A DNA stretch of 64,000 nucleotides from an uncultured Thalassotalea sp. (GCA_947492575.1 CANLNK010000006.1:124001-188000); one strand, 5' to 3'; counted from the first letter of the stretch, positions 1 to 10,124 are shown. Notes: generated by a model not told the origin, from the sequence alone. A program made the numbers and translations.

Positions 1-366
1 CACATTAACCTTAGGATGCGCTTGCTGGAACTTAGCGACAGCCGCTGGCAGCACATCAAAACCGAGTGCAGGCGTAACACCAATACTGATGTTGCCATAA
101 TCGGTTTTCTTGATGTTTTCTGCCGTGTTTTTTACCGACCGCATTTGTTGATAAATTTTGTCTACTTCGCTAAACAACATCTCTGCTTCGTCAGTTGGCA
201 CTAGCCTGCCTTTAACACGTTCGAAAAGCTGAAAGCCCAGTTGCATTTCAGCGTGTGCCAGCACTTTGCTAACTGACGGTTGCGACACATGGAGGATCTT
301 CGCCGCATTGGTGATAGACCCTGTTGTGTAGATGGCGTGAAATATTTCGATGTGGCGCAGTCGCAT
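1..366 (-). CDS. LysR-family regulator, N-terminal part (runs off the window)
   Basis: The reverse complement from an ATG at 366 gives 122 uninterrupted residues to the window edge, so the 3' part is outside. Residues 1-60 are a LysR winged helix-turn-helix: it starts MRLRHIEIF, and an A-A-K-I-L-H-V-S-Q-P-S-V-S-K recognition segment and an L-F-E-R turn follow. The effector-binding domain begins near residue 90 (Y-G-N-I-G-I-S-V). The gene lies 61 bp downstream of the antiporter gene on the same strand and could be co-transcribed with it. The effector and targets cannot be read from this fragment. Confidence 0.9.
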   Translation of the reverse strand, partial: MRLRHIEIFHAIYTTGSITNAAKILHVSQPSVSKVLAHAEMQLGFQLFERVKGRLVPTDEAEMLFSEVDKIYQQMRSVKNTAENIKKTDYGNISIGVTPALGFDVLPAAVAKFQQAHPKVNV

Positions 367-427
367 GATTAACCCTCACTCATAAACTGTCTATACAGTA
401 AAACTATTCGGCAAAAAGCAGCAAAAA

Positions 428-2149
428 CTATGCAGCAAAAAAGATAACACTAAGCGTCCAAAGCAAGCCAGCCAAACCAGCAGCAAAAGAAGCAGGAACA
501 ATTTGCGATTTCACGTGGTCCATCAAATCACAACCGGTCGTCATTGAACTTAATATTGTGGTATCAGAAATTGGCGAACACTGGTCGCCATAAATACTGC
601 CGTTAAGGACAGTTGCAAAACATATCATCATGTAGATTTCTGGATTTGCTAACATCTGACTTTCAGCAATAGCCCAAGCAAGCGGCATCGCTAGTGGGAA
701 TGCTATCGCATATGTTCCCCAACTCGTCCCCGTAGAAAACGCGATCACCATGGTAATTAACTGCAAGGTGACAGGCAGCGCCCAAAATGGCAAAGTCTCA
801 CCCAGCAAGGAAACCAAGTAAAGTCCACCACCAGTTTCTTTACTAATAAAACCGATAATCACCGCCATCATCAAAATAACAGATGCAAACACAACACCTT
901 TTAAACCTAGGTTTAGGCCTTCCATTAAGTTCTTCAGCGACATACCTTTTACCAAGGCCATGGTAATCGCCAGCATTAATGCTGCGCCAAAAGCCCAGTT
1001 CACTTTAGGTGAGCCGATGAAAATAAAGGTAAACACGGCAATACCAATTAACGAAACTAAAGGAATAACGAACTCTAAATAGTGTGGTCGGTAACCTTCA
1101 GGTACTGCACTGCCTTGCAACTCTTTAGCACTTAACGGCTGTGCACCTGGCGCATCTAGCTCGCCCGTGGTATTTGCACGAACATGAGCTGCGCGAATTC
1201 TCTTACCCGAGAAGGTCGTAATGTTAAGGCTTAATAACAAGGTGCCGAGCACAGCAAAAATGCCGTAGAAACTAAACGGAATACTGCTAAAAAAGAATGC
1301 TAACCTATCGGCTTCTGTCGCTAAGAATGCAACACCGGGCACAAAAATTAACGCCTGAACGTACGCAGGCCATGCATTAAACGCCAGTACTGCTGCAATC
1401 GGTGACGCTGTAGAGTCAACGATGTAGCTCATCTCTTCATGGCTAACTTTTGCTTTGTCTGCCAAAGGTCTTACGGTTGTACCCACTAGCACAGTACTCA
1501 TGGTGCCGCCTTGGAAAAATAAGACCCCAAGAAACCATGACACAAGTTTTGCTGAGCGTTGCCCTTTCACAAATTTTCTGGTCATCATGTTGGCAAATGC
1601 TTGGGCAGCACCTGTTTTAGCCCATATTCCCAACAGCCCACCGAGCAACCACAAGTAAAGCAACAGCAACGCCGCTGTGCCTTCTTTTGCTAAGTTGGGA
1701 ATAATAATGCTGTCGGTGATGTCGTATTCGCCCAGCATTAGCGCGCCAACGATGATTCCTGAGAAAAGAGCGGTAAGCGGTTCACGTGTAATTAAACAGA
1801 GTGAAACGGTGATTAATGCAGGTAACAGAGACCAGAAGCCAAAATGAAAAGCGGGCTTTAACTGTTTTATCACCCCCTTGTCATCAACCACCCATTGTTG
1901 TGACAGTTCAGGTTGGCTAACGTTATTGAGGTTTTGTTGATTCAGAGGAGATTGCTGGTACGGGACGATGTCGGTTATGACAACTTCCTGACCTTTATAC
2001 TTATATGCGTTGTCACCATTCCCGGTTTGGTACACATCGTAAACATAAGACTGCTCTAGCCATGTTTTAGTCACTTTATGATCGACAAATAATGCCGAAA
2101 TCAGACCAAACACCACTACAAGTAAGGCTAACTTATTATGATTTATCAC
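428..2149 (-). CDS. NhaC-family Na+/H+ antiporter
   Basis: This 573-residue inner-membrane protein has an N-terminal hydrophobic segment, a polar region of about 90 residues (35-105), then some ten hydrophobic segments typical of the NhaC antiporter family. Family-like stretches include [24 protein letters not shown] and [16 protein letters not shown]. Established for the family: exchange of sodium, or of an organic ion, for protons. The polar insert after the first membrane segment is longer than in minimal NhaC proteins. It is divergent from the TonB receptor, 224 bp apart. Substrate is uncertain; next to a peptide-use cluster it could carry an amino acid, which is inference. Confidence 0.8.
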   Translation of the reverse strand: MINHNKLALLVVVFGLISALFVDHKVTKTWLEQSYVYDVYQTGNGDNAYKYKGQEVVITDIVPYQQSPLNQQNLNNVSQPELSQQWVVDDKGVIKQLKPAFHFGFWSLLPALITVSLCLITREPLTALFSGIIVGALMLGEYDITDSIIIPNLAKEGTAALLLLYLWLLGGLLGIWAKTGAAQAFANMMTRKFVKGQRSAKLVSWFLGVLFFQGGTMSTVLVGTTVRPLADKAKVSHEEMSYIVDSTASPIAAVLAFNAWPAYVQALIFVPGVAFLATEADRLAFFFSSIPFSFYGIFAVLGTLLLSLNITTFSGKRIRAAHVRANTTGELDAPGAQPLSAKELQGSAVPEGYRPHYLEFVIPLVSLIGIAVFTFIFIGSPKVNWAFGAALMLAITMALVKGMSLKNLMEGLNLGLKGVVFASVILMMAVIIGFISKETGGGLYLVSLLGETLPFWALPVTLQLITMVIAFSTGTSWGTYAIAFPLAMPLAWAIAESQMLANPEIYMMICFATVLNGSIYGDQCSPISDTTILSSMTTGCDLMDHVKSQIVPASFAAGLAGLLWTLSVIFFAA

Positions 2150-2373
2150 TTTTATCTCACTTCTTTTGTTAAGCAGCTAATAATAGCATTAGTTTCTTTT
2201 TAGGTTAGCAAGCATTAACGAGAAGATAATTTAGCAATTCCATCCTACGCTATAACCAAAGGTTATAGGTTGCCATATAACTGTAAATTGTTTAATGACA
2301 AGTTTTTGTTCATGGTTAAAGTCACAAGCAACAAGTGTATTAAATACTATAAGAAATACTGAGGGCGGGTAAC

Positions 2374-5214
2374 ATGTATATCAAAAGTCAATTCGGGCAC
2401 AAACTAACGAAACTAAGCTGTTGCATCATTGCAGCTTTGTCTCCTCAATTAAGTTTTGCGCAAGAAAGCGATACTGCAGCGCAAGAAAAAGAAATTGAGC
2501 GCATTAGTGTTCTGGGCTCAAACATTAAGCGAGCAACAGATATTGGCGCACTGCCAGTAACAGCATTAACAGAGAAAGACATTGAAAATACGGGCGCAAT
2601 GACAGGTGACGAACTACTGCGTTCGATTCCTCAAATTGGTGAAGTAAATTTCGGTGCATCAACGGGTAATGGCGGTGTAAACGATGCTCGTGGTGATGTC
2701 GCTTCAATTAACTTAAGAGGCGTTGGCTCTGGTAACACGCTTACTTTACTTAACGGTCGACGCTTAGTTACCCACCCCGGCACACAATCTGAAAACTTTG
2801 TGCCTGTTTCAACAGTTAACGCTAATGCATTACCTGTTTCTGGCCTTCGCTCTCTTCAAGTATTACGTGACGGTGCAGCTGCTATTTACGGTTCAGACGC
2901 CGTGGCTGGTGTAATTAACTACCAGCTTAAAGATGACTATGAAGGCACGCAACTCGGTATTTCTTACGGTGAATCAGAAGGTACGTCGTTAAACGAAATG
3001 ACGGTAAACCTACTAACAGGCTTCGAACTGAACGATGGTAAAACACATGTAACGTCATCATTTAGTTACTATGACCGTGAAGGCATGATGGCCTCTGAAC
3101 GCCCTTACTCTGCTAGCCACGATTTACGTGAATACCCTGGCTTGCCAGAAGAGTTTATTGGTGACACCCAGTTAGACAATCGCACAACTGCGACACCTTG
3201 GGGTGATTTCCAATCTGATGCTCTTGGACGCTTCCATATTCAACCAGATACAATGTCGGGCTGTGAAGTGAGTTTAGGTAATGGTATCTGTGCCGATAGC
3301 GGCAGCTTCCCAAGAGATTTGCGTTTTGACCGTGGTACCACGCGCTCTCTTGTATCAGATGTCGATCGCTTGAACTTCTACAGCTACATTAAGCATGAGC
3401 TAAGTGACGATTTAGAACTTTTCTCAGAGCTTACCTACTACAGTGCAACCTCAGAACGTACTCGTGAGCAAACTCCAAACTTAACAGCACAGCGTTTTAT
3501 GATTTCAGCAGATGCTGCGCATAACCCGTTTGGCGAAGATATCCTTGTACGCAGCTACCGTCCGATAGACGCCGGCCCTCGTGACATCGAAGTAGATAAC
3601 ACCAGTTACCGTGCACTAGCAGGTTTACGTGGCACCTACGGCGACTGGGATTGGGAAAGCGCAGTTTTCTACACTGAAGCAGAAACTAACGACAAAGCAA
3701 ATCGCATTCAAGCGAGTAAATTCCAAGCGTCAATTAACAGCACAGATCCATCGCTAGCGTACGATATTTTCACAGGTGGTGATTTAAATAACGTTAACGC
3801 TGGTGACAGCACCCTTAACCCACAAAGCGTTATCGACCAATTTATGGTTGATGTATCACGTGATTCAAAAACTAGCTTAGCGTCAATTGACTTCAAAGTT
3901 TCAAACGGTGCTGTCTTTGATGTTTGGGCAGGTGAAGTGGGTATGGCTGCGGGTATTGAATATCGCAGAGAAACGTTCGAAGATGATCGCGATCCGCTAC
4001 TTGATGGCAGCAATCCATTTGTCGATCAAATCACAGGCGAAGAGTTATCGGGAAGTGATGTGTTAGGTAGTAGTCCAACACCAGATTCAGAAGCCGACCG
4101 CAATGTATTGTCAGCGTACGTAGAATTTATCGTGCCGCTTATTGATTCAAACGATCAATACATGGAGTTACAACTAGCCGCTCGCTACGAAGACTTTTCT
4201 GATGTCGGTGATGCACTAAAACCTAAAATAGCTCTATTCTGGGAGCCAACCGATTGGGTAAGCTTTAGAGCATCTTATGCTGGTGGTTTCAGAGCGCCAG
4301 GCTTACCACAAGTATCGGCTGAAGGTGTACCACGTTCAAATACGCTATACGACCCAGTGTTAGACAGCAGTTACGGTATTGTTGATGTTCGAAGCGGCAC
4401 AACAGACCTAAAACCAGAAGACGATGAAAACACTTCATTTGGCTTTATTTTACAACCGACTGATAATCTAACTTTTACCGCTGATTGGTGGAGAATAGAA
4501 CAAGAAGACCTTGTTGGAATTTTACCGGGCTCTTCACATCTGCTTTACGACTCATTATTACGTAGTGAAGGTTCACAAAATGACGCTGTAGTGCGCGATC
4601 CTCTGACTAACGAAGTGGTGCAAATTAACAACGACTACTTAAACTTAGGCATTCGTACTATCGAAGGTGTCGACTTCAGTATCGTATACGACTGGGAAAC
4701 AAGCTTTGGTGACTGGGAGTTTACAACAACAGCAGCCAAGCTGAACAAGTTCGACCAAGAAGCCGATCCAATTTCAGCAATGTTGATTGCTGCACAAGAA
4801 GCGGGTAACCCTGCCGTTCCAGCAGATAGAACAGTTGCAGGCGCAGGTGATTTAATTAAGCAAAACGGTCGACCTGAATGGCGTATGCGCGCTTCACTTG
4901 ATTGGGATTACAATCAATGGGGTGCAGGTATCAGCGCTAACTACGTAAGTGAAGTTATCGATACGTCGACAACAGCAACCGTGAATGACGAAATTATTGA
5001 ACTACCTGTCGACAGCTTTACCCGCGTTAATGTTTATGCTGATTACCGCTTCAAAGATGCTGGTGTGTTAAGTGACAGCCGTATCCGCGTTGGTGTACGC
5101 AATATCGCTGACGAAGAGCCGCCATTAGCGGATGAATTAGCACACGGTTACTTTGGTGCCCTGCACTCTAACCGCGGTCGCTACTTCTACGTCAAGCTAA
5201 CTAAAAACTTCTAA
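2374..5214 (+). CDS. TonB-dependent outer-membrane receptor
   Basis: This 946-residue protein has a cleavable signal peptide ending near residue 29 (L-S-F-A-Q), a TonB-box-like segment (E-R-I-S-V-L-G-S), and a plug domain at about 50-190 with the motifs L-R-G-V-G-S-G-N-T-L-T-L-L-N-G-R-R and V-L-R-D-G-A-A-A-I-Y-G-S-D-A-V-A-G-V. A beta-barrel follows and ends in an aromatic residue (K-L-T-K-N-F), the outer-membrane assembly signal. It is the type of large receptor common in Alteromonadales and Xanthomonadales. Because a carboxypeptidase and a D-aminoacylase-like gene follow, the substrate may be a peptide or N-acyl amino acid (inference). The start is preceded by GAGGGCGGG. Confidence 0.92.
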   Translation: MYIKSQFGHKLTKLSCCIIAALSPQLSFAQESDTAAQEKEIERISVLGSNIKRATDIGALPVTALTEKDIENTGAMTGDELLRSIPQIGEVNFGASTGNGGVNDARGDVASINLRGVGSGNTLTLLNGRRLVTHPGTQSENFVPVSTVNANALPVSGLRSLQVLRDGAAAIYGSDAVAGVINYQLKDDYEGTQLGISYGESEGTSLNEMTVNLLTGFELNDGKTHVTSSFSYYDREGMMASERPYSASHDLREYPGLPEEFIGDTQLDNRTTATPWGDFQSDALGRFHIQPDTMSGCEVSLGNGICADSGSFPRDLRFDRGTTRSLVSDVDRLNFYSYIKHELSDDLELFSELTYYSATSERTREQTPNLTAQRFMISADAAHNPFGEDILVRSYRPIDAGPRDIEVDNTSYRALAGLRGTYGDWDWESAVFYTEAETNDKANRIQASKFQASINSTDPSLAYDIFTGGDLNNVNAGDSTLNPQSVIDQFMVDVSRDSKTSLASIDFKVSNGAVFDVWAGEVGMAAGIEYRRETFEDDRDPLLDGSNPFVDQITGEELSGSDVLGSSPTPDSEADRNVLSAYVEFIVPLIDSNDQYMELQLAARYEDFSDVGDALKPKIALFWEPTDWVSFRASYAGGFRAPGLPQVSAEGVPRSNTLYDPVLDSSYGIVDVRSGTTDLKPEDDENTSFGFILQPTDNLTFTADWWRIEQEDLVGILPGSSHLLYDSLLRSEGSQNDAVVRDPLTNEVVQINNDYLNLGIRTIEGVDFSIVYDWETSFGDWEFTTTAAKLNKFDQEADPISAMLIAAQEAGNPAVPADRTVAGAGDLIKQNGRPEWRMRASLDWDYNQWGAGISANYVSEVIDTSTTATVNDEIIELPVDSFTRVNVYADYRFKDAGVLSDSRIRVGVRNIADEEPPLADELAHGYFGALHSNRGRYFYVKLTKNF

Positions 5215-5246
5215 TCGAAGCGAGTGTTTAGCATTTGTTAAAATGG

Positions 5247-5273
5247 GCAGGTTGTTTAACCTGCTCTTTTTGT
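5247..5273 (+). terminator. Rho-independent terminator after the TonB receptor
   Basis: A perfect 7-bp stem GCAGGTT/AACCTGC with a GTTT loop is followed by a T-rich tract. It lies between the receptor stop and the carboxypeptidase start, so it would lower downstream expression relative to the receptor rather than isolate it completely. Confidence 0.8.
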
Positions 5274-5292
5274 TTTCAATCTCGAGTACATC

Positions 5293-6483
5293 ATGATGAA
5301 GAACGTAATTACCCTCACATCAATTTTTCTTAGCACTGCCATCCTCATTGGTTGTCATGTGGCAACTCAACTACCAGAAGGAAGCGCATCGACTGCCAAC
5401 GCATGTAATGTCGGCACAGTACAGTTAACAACTGACTTTCCAACTGGCCGTTTAGGCAAATGTGAAAAACACTCATCAAATGAATTTTCAGTGACCTTAG
5501 TGCCTGAAAACACCCCCATAAATTCCAGCCCATGGTATGCATTCAAACTAAGTGCTGAGCAAGAAACAAAAGTTAAAGTAGCGATTAAGGTTGAAGGATA
5601 CAGTCACCGCTACTTGCCGAAAATCAGCAGCAACCGTAAAGCTTGGAAGCTCTACCCGTTCAAAATGCAACAAGACGAAATGGTGCTAGAAGTGAATGCA
5701 TCTGTATCGCCGGTTTATATTGCAGGACAAGAGATAATCGACAACCAGTATTACGTTGATTGGCAAAATAAACTCGCCAAGTTGAATAAGCTAGCCGTTG
5801 AGCCTTTTGCTCGCTCAGTGCAGGGGCGAACCATGTATAAACTCGAAAGCACACAGCCAAATAACAAAGAATGGCTTGTTGTTTTGGGCAGAATGCATCC
5901 GCCTGAAATTACAGGTGCCCTAGCCCTTTTCCCTTTTGTTGAAACGCTGCTAAGCGATAGCGATGCAGCTAAAGCGTTTAGAGACCGTTTCAATATCATT
6001 ATCGTTCCTAACCTAAACCCTGATGGTGTCGAATTAGGTAATTGGCGACACAATACCAATGGCGTCGACTTAAACCGTGACTGGAATAAGTTCCAGCAGC
6101 CGGAAGTGAAAGCGGTGGACCAATTGCTAGAATCGATAGTAGAAGACGGTGGCAAGATTTCTATGGCGGTAGACTTTCACTCTACCCACAAAGACATTTT
6201 CTACACCATGCCAAACGACTATGGCATGGAACAGCGATTTCTAGTTAATAATTGGTTAAACAAACTCGATAAACAGTATCCAAATTTTAGCGTTATTCAA
6301 AAACCTGGTAATAACCCTGGGCGCGGTGTATTTAAGCAGTATGTTGCCGACAAATATAATGTGCACGCGATCACTTACGAAATGGGCGATAACACTGATA
6401 GAGGCTTTATTTCGAGATTAGCGAATGATGCGGCATTATCGTTAATGGAAACCATGCTAAAAAACAACGACGAGAAACACTAA
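5293..6483 (+). CDS. M14-family zinc carboxypeptidase, lipoprotein
   Basis: This 396-residue protein starts with a lipoprotein signal; the lipobox is L-I-G-C at residues 18-21. Residues 30-165 form an N-terminal domain and 166-390 the M14 peptidase fold. Zinc ligands are visible as H202 and E205 in R-M-H-P-P-E and H296 in D-F-H-S-T. The N-T-N-G-V-D-L-N-R-D-W substrate-binding motif lies at 254-264, and the candidate catalytic Glu is in I-T-Y-E-M-G near residue 371. It should release C-terminal residues from peptides in the periplasm or at the outer membrane. It is 3 bp from the next gene, so an operon is likely. Confidence 0.88.
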   Translation: MMKNVITLTSIFLSTAILIGCHVATQLPEGSASTANACNVGTVQLTTDFPTGRLGKCEKHSSNEFSVTLVPENTPINSSPWYAFKLSAEQETKVKVAIKVEGYSHRYLPKISSNRKAWKLYPFKMQQDEMVLEVNASVSPVYIAGQEIIDNQYYVDWQNKLAKLNKLAVEPFARSVQGRTMYKLESTQPNNKEWLVVLGRMHPPEITGALALFPFVETLLSDSDAAKAFRDRFNIIIVPNLNPDGVELGNWRHNTNGVDLNRDWNKFQQPEVKAVDQLLESIVEDGGKISMAVDFHSTHKDIFYTMPNDYGMEQRFLVNNWLNKLDKQYPNFSVIQKPGNNPGRGVFKQYVADKYNVHAITYEMGDNTDRGFISRLANDAALSLMETMLKNNDEKH

Positions 6484-6486
6484 GAC

Positions 6487-8187
6487 ATGCAAATAAAGTC
6501 ACTGCCCCTGAGCCACTTGCAAATCGCGCAAACAACAGATGCCAAGCCAAAACTTTCGTTTAACTCGCGCATTGTGGCGGTGACTTTGATTACCGCGCTA
6601 ACGTTTGGCTGTAATAGCCAATCTAAGAGTATTAGCACCTCTGATATGTCTGTGGATCCTGATATGACTACTGAAAGCGACGTCACCCCACAAATCACCA
6701 ACGTTGACATTTTGATCGCCAACGGTGACGTTTATTTGGGCGACGACACAGGTAAACAAGCACTAGATGTTGGAGTATGTGGCTACGTCATTTGCGCGTT
6801 AGTCCCATCGGGTACTGGTAAATTACAAGCGAAACGCGTCATCGAAGCACAAGGTAAAATAGTGAATGCGGGCTTTATTGACCCGCATACTCATACGTTA
6901 GCCGAGCTAGGTAGTAAAACGAAGAATGCCAACCTCAATTACCTGATGCAAGGTGTTACAACGGTAGTTAATGGCAATGATGGCGGTAGCCCAGTCGATA
7001 TTGCTAAAACCGCAAGTGAATTAACGCAAAATGGCATTGGTACTAATGTGGCGTTTTTTATTGGCCACAATAGTGTTCGCACAGCGGTGATGGGAAGAGA
7101 AAACCGTCATGCCTCCCCTACAGAAATAGCTGGTATGGAAGCCCTTGTTGAAAAAGCAATGCTCGACGGTGCAGTCGGTTTATCGTCTGGTTTGTATTAC
7201 GTACCAGGCAGCTATGCAAATACTGAAGAAGTCATTGCACTTGCTCGCGTTGCAGCCAAATACAACGGGATTTACGACACTCATCTACGCGATGAAAGCA
7301 CATTCAACATTGGCTTTCTTGCAGCAATGGATGAGGCGATAAACATCGCTGAACAAGCCGACATCCACCTGCATCTGGCTCACATTAAAGCACTAGGCGT
7401 TGATGTTTGGGGCCAAAGTAAAGACGCAATTAAAAAGGTAGAAAACGCTCAACAAAGAGGTCTCAGCATTAGCGCTGATCAATACCCTTGGCTAGCTTCT
7501 GGTACTAAATTGCACAGTGCTATTATGCCGAAATGGGTGATGGCAGGCAGCAAGGCTGAGTTTTACCAACGTCTTAATCTTGCAGAACATCAGCCGCGTT
7601 TGCAACATGAGATCAGGGAGAATATCAGGCGTCGTGGTGGCCCTTCTGCACTACTTATTACGGAGTTTAGCGATCAAACTCTCGTTGGAAAAACACTTGA
7701 ACAAGTTGCTGAAGAGAGAAATTTAAGCCCGGTTGATACCGCTATCGCCTTAGTTCAACTGGGTGATATTCGTGTGGCGTCGTTTAATATGTCACCCGAC
7801 GACTTAGCGAATTTTGTTGTTCAGCCTTGGGTTGTCACATCGTCAGATGGCACTAACGGCCACCCGAGAAAATACGGAAGCTTCCCGAAGAAATATCAAG
7901 ATATTGTTTTGAAGAAACAACTACTGTCTCTGGAAGAATTCATCATCAAAAGCTCTAGCCAAACAGCAAATATTCTCGGCCTTCAAAACCGCGGTAAGTT
8001 GAAGCACGGATTTGCTGCCGACATAATCGTTTGGGACAAAAACGCATTTCGCAGCAATGCAACCTTTCAACAATGGAACAATCTTGCCTCAGGTATTCAA
8101 ACCGTCATTGTGAACGGACAAATTGCCGTAGATGCTGGTGAATTTCAGCAGGTACTTGCTGGAGAATTTGTTAAAAGCAATAGATAA
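6487..8187 (+). CDS. D-aminoacylase-like amidohydrolase, lipoprotein
   Basis: This 566-residue member of the amidohydrolase superfamily resembles N-acyl-D-amino-acid deacylases. It has the metal-binding G-F-I-D-P-H-T-H near residue 135 and later His and Asp positions (H-L-A-H-I-K; S-S-D-G-T-N-G-H). A lipobox (L-T-F-G-C) near residue 43 follows an unusually long N-terminal stretch, so the true start may lie further in, for example at a GTG near the signal peptide; the given ATG is only 3 bp after the upstream stop. Established for the family: hydrolysis of N-acyl-D-amino acids. Role in D-residue-containing peptide use is inferred from the M14 and TonB-receptor neighbours. Confidence 0.82.
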   Translation: MQIKSLPLSHLQIAQTTDAKPKLSFNSRIVAVTLITALTFGCNSQSKSISTSDMSVDPDMTTESDVTPQITNVDILIANGDVYLGDDTGKQALDVGVCGYVICALVPSGTGKLQAKRVIEAQGKIVNAGFIDPHTHTLAELGSKTKNANLNYLMQGVTTVVNGNDGGSPVDIAKTASELTQNGIGTNVAFFIGHNSVRTAVMGRENRHASPTEIAGMEALVEKAMLDGAVGLSSGLYYVPGSYANTEEVIALARVAAKYNGIYDTHLRDESTFNIGFLAAMDEAINIAEQADIHLHLAHIKALGVDVWGQSKDAIKKVENAQQRGLSISADQYPWLASGTKLHSAIMPKWVMAGSKAEFYQRLNLAEHQPRLQHEIRENIRRRGGPSALLITEFSDQTLVGKTLEQVAEERNLSPVDTAIALVQLGDIRVASFNMSPDDLANFVVQPWVVTSSDGTNGHPRKYGSFPKKYQDIVLKKQLLSLEEFIIKSSSQTANILGLQNRGKLKHGFAADIIVWDKNAFRSNATFQQWNNLASGIQTVIVNGQIAVDAGEFQQVLAGEFVKSNR

Positions 8188-8481
8188 GCAGGCGTCTAGT
8201 CCGGCTAGATTTCTTGCTTTCTATTGACGTGTTTGTTTTTTGCTGCTGGAACAGTAAATGTTAAATGGAGAAAAATGAATAGGGAAAAGATCAATCGAAG
8301 AGCTCAAACGAAAACCTTAGGCTGGCTGAAAGCTGTTGGGTGAGGTTTAATCAACCTAACTAAGCATCAGGAAATCAGCGGTACGGTTTTCGCTCAAAAC
8401 AAACTATAGAGCAGGTTTATCTTCAAAGACAGAACCTTAGTCTTTTAAGGCCTAAGCTATGAAAAACTTTGCCGTAAAAAG
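8188..8481. other. Intergenic stretch without a gene
   Basis: No convincing coding frame. It holds a weak 5-bp inverted repeat (TCTAG/CTAGA) at 8195-8209 just after the deacylase, possibly a poor terminator. It also holds an inverted pair CGAAAACC near 8310 and GGTTTTCG near 8383 that could form a long-range RNA stem. Function unknown. Confidence 0.4.
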
Positions 8482-8655
8482 TTAGTTGTAACCTAGCACA
8501 AATTCTTCAGACTGTTGCGCCAAAAACTTAGCACAGTATTGCTTTTCTAATTCTGGTTTAGCTGACTTATTCTTTGCTTTTGTATCGATAAACTGCTGAA
8601 TGATTTCGTTAATCATTGTAGGCTTTGCTTCGCTGTTTAATTGAGATGTTTTCAT
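8482..8655 (-). CDS. Small hypothetical protein, 57 residues
   Basis: An open frame on the minus strand starts at the ATG at 8655 and ends in TAA at 8482. The product is hydrophilic, predicted helical and Lys/Gln/Glu-rich, with an I-N-E-I-I-Q-Q-F-I core and one Cys; there is no signal or membrane segment. Codon choice is unremarkable and there is only a weak Shine-Dalgarno. It is not recognised. Support is the intact frame, plausible amino acid composition and position in an otherwise empty stretch of more than 600 bp. Confidence 0.45.
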   Translation of the reverse strand: MKTSQLNSEAKPTMINEIIQQFIDTKAKNKSAKPELEKQYCAKFLAQQSEEFVLGYN

Positions 8656-8845
8656 GAGTTTGCTGCTCTATCGGCTAAATGAAGCTCAATTATGGCGCGA
8701 TAAACTGCTCATAAAAACTACTTACTATTTGTGCGTCCATAACATCAAGCTATGGTATTTCATTGCTACAGCGTAAAACACCTTTTCGCATACCCTCTTC
8801 TCACATTATAGTTATGCTCAATAAGGTTGCTATCTGTATACCGTA

Positions 8846-9499
8846 TTACATTTCGACTTCTTTGCGTTGCTTCAACATAGAAGCCCCCAACCACAAAAAC
8901 CAAACGATTTGCGTAATACCAAATACTTCAGTCAATGTGTCATCTGGGTAAACGGTAGCAATACCGGCAATGCCGACAATAACACCAAGGTAGTTAAGCC
9001 CTTTTGAGAATGTATTGGCTTTTAATGCTGCAATACTAATAAGTAAAACCCAGAGCCCACCAACAATTTCATTTCCGCCACCTAGACTATCGATGATTAC
9101 CGATATAATGCGCCACATATCAAAAGCTTTCTCGGCAGAAACGTCCGTCAACGCAATAGCATGTGAAAGTCCGATGTTAGCTAACATACCACTCGCAATT
9201 ACCAATACCACCCAAACTGCACCGAAAACAGATGCCACTTTCACCAAAGCGCTGTTATTTAGTTTTAGCCTTTCGTACAGACCAACAACCAGAACTGCAA
9301 GTAAAATCCCAAATACTGCATACATCAGAAAGTAAATCGCCGAGAAAGAAAGCTGGTTTTCTGCAAGATACACCATCTTTTCTGACGCAGTACCCTCTGC
9401 TGGGTATGCCCAAAACGCACCAAAATAGACAAACGCGCTAATATAAATTAATGCTTCAAGAATGGCGGAAACACCTGCAACCTTCTGTAGATTATTCAT
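8846..9499 (-). CDS. DUF4386-like integral membrane protein
   Basis: This 217-residue protein has about six hydrophobic segments (residues 8-28, 50-75, 88-110, 138-160, 168-185, 190-208). The order and the early K-V-A-G-V-S-A-I-L-E-A motif resemble the DUF4386 family of membrane proteins of unknown function. It is a single gene downstream of rpsO, where many gammaproteobacteria carry pnp. No catalytic motif is visible and no function is proposed. Confidence 0.65.
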   Translation of the reverse strand: MNNLQKVAGVSAILEALIYISAFVYFGAFWAYPAEGTASEKMVYLAENQLSFSAIYFLMYAVFGILLAVLVVGLYERLKLNNSALVKVASVFGAVWVVLVIASGMLANIGLSHAIALTDVSAEKAFDMWRIISVIIDSLGGGNEIVGGLWVLLISIAALKANTFSKGLNYLGVIVGIAGIATVYPDDTLTEVFGITQIVWFLWLGASMLKQRKEVEM

Positions 9500-9810
9500 T
9501 AAAACTATCCTGTTTTATGGCAGTAACTAAAGTGGCACTCATATTCATTTCTCAAGTGCCAGTAGCTATACGATATGAGTATCGGTGCCGAAATTTATTA
9601 ATTGTTTTTTAGTAGGTTATCAGCGACAAATTCACCATTCAACGTAAATAGTATTACCAAAAGTAAACTGTCTTAAAACTGAAAAGTGTTTGGCTAGCAG
9701 TGTTAAGTGCCTGTTGGGTAGTAGCTTGTAAACAGCCGAAATGAAGTGATAAAGAAATGAAAATTGATTGCTTAAAATTGTTCAGCTGATATTAAAAATC
9801 TGCAGGCATT
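9500..9810. other. Intergenic stretch, no gene seen
   Basis: An AT-rich gap between the DUF4386-like gene and the rpsO terminator. I see no open frame with a ribosome-binding site and no convincing RNA. It presumably holds the promoter of the membrane-protein gene. Confidence 0.5.
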
Positions 9811-9838
9811 AAAAAAGGCGCTTAAAAGCGCCTTTTTT
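9811..9838 (-). terminator. Rho-independent terminator of the rimP-rpsO operon
   Basis: The stem AAGGCGCTT/AAGCGCCTT is flanked by A-run and T-run, so it can work on both strands. It lies 16 bp beyond the rpsO stop and closes the translation operon, so pnp is not downstream here. Confidence 0.9.
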
Positions 9839-9854
9839 ATGGGTAAAACTAGGA

Positions 9855-10124
9855 TTAACGACGTAAACCTAACTTACCGATAAGCGCAGTGTAACGCTCA
9901 ACATCTTTACGCTTTAAGTAGTCTAAAAGCTTACGACGTTGGCTAACCATGCGTAATAAACCACGACGTGAGTGGTGATCATGGATGTGCGCTTTGAAGT
10001 GACCTTGTAAGTGGTTGATTTGTGTAGTTAACAAAGCAACTTGTACTTCAGGAGAACCAGTGTCACCTTCTTTAACTGCGTATTCAGCAACGATAGCTGC
10101 TTTTTGTTCAGTAGATAAAGACAT
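9855..10124 (-). CDS. rpsO: 30S ribosomal protein S15
   Basis: 89 residues starting [12 protein letters not shown] and ending L-G-L-R-R, the full usual length of S15. The ATG at 10124 is chosen over an upstream in-frame start because it matches the family N-terminus and has an AAGG ribosome-binding site. S15 binds the central domain of 16S rRNA early in 30S assembly. It is the last gene of the operon, and the roughly 160-nt leader between truB and rpsO could carry an autoregulatory structure as known for S15, though I did not resolve one. Confidence 0.97.
   Translation of the reverse strand: MSLSTEQKAAIVAEYAVKEGDTGSPEVQVALLTTQINHLQGHFKAHIHDHHSRRGLLRMVSQRRKLLDYLKRKDVERYTALIGKLGLRR

Noticed and set aside
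16-204. Plus-strand 62-residue frame at the left edge
   Set aside because: It lies antisense to the LysR N-terminal fragment, which shows a clear helix-turn-helix.
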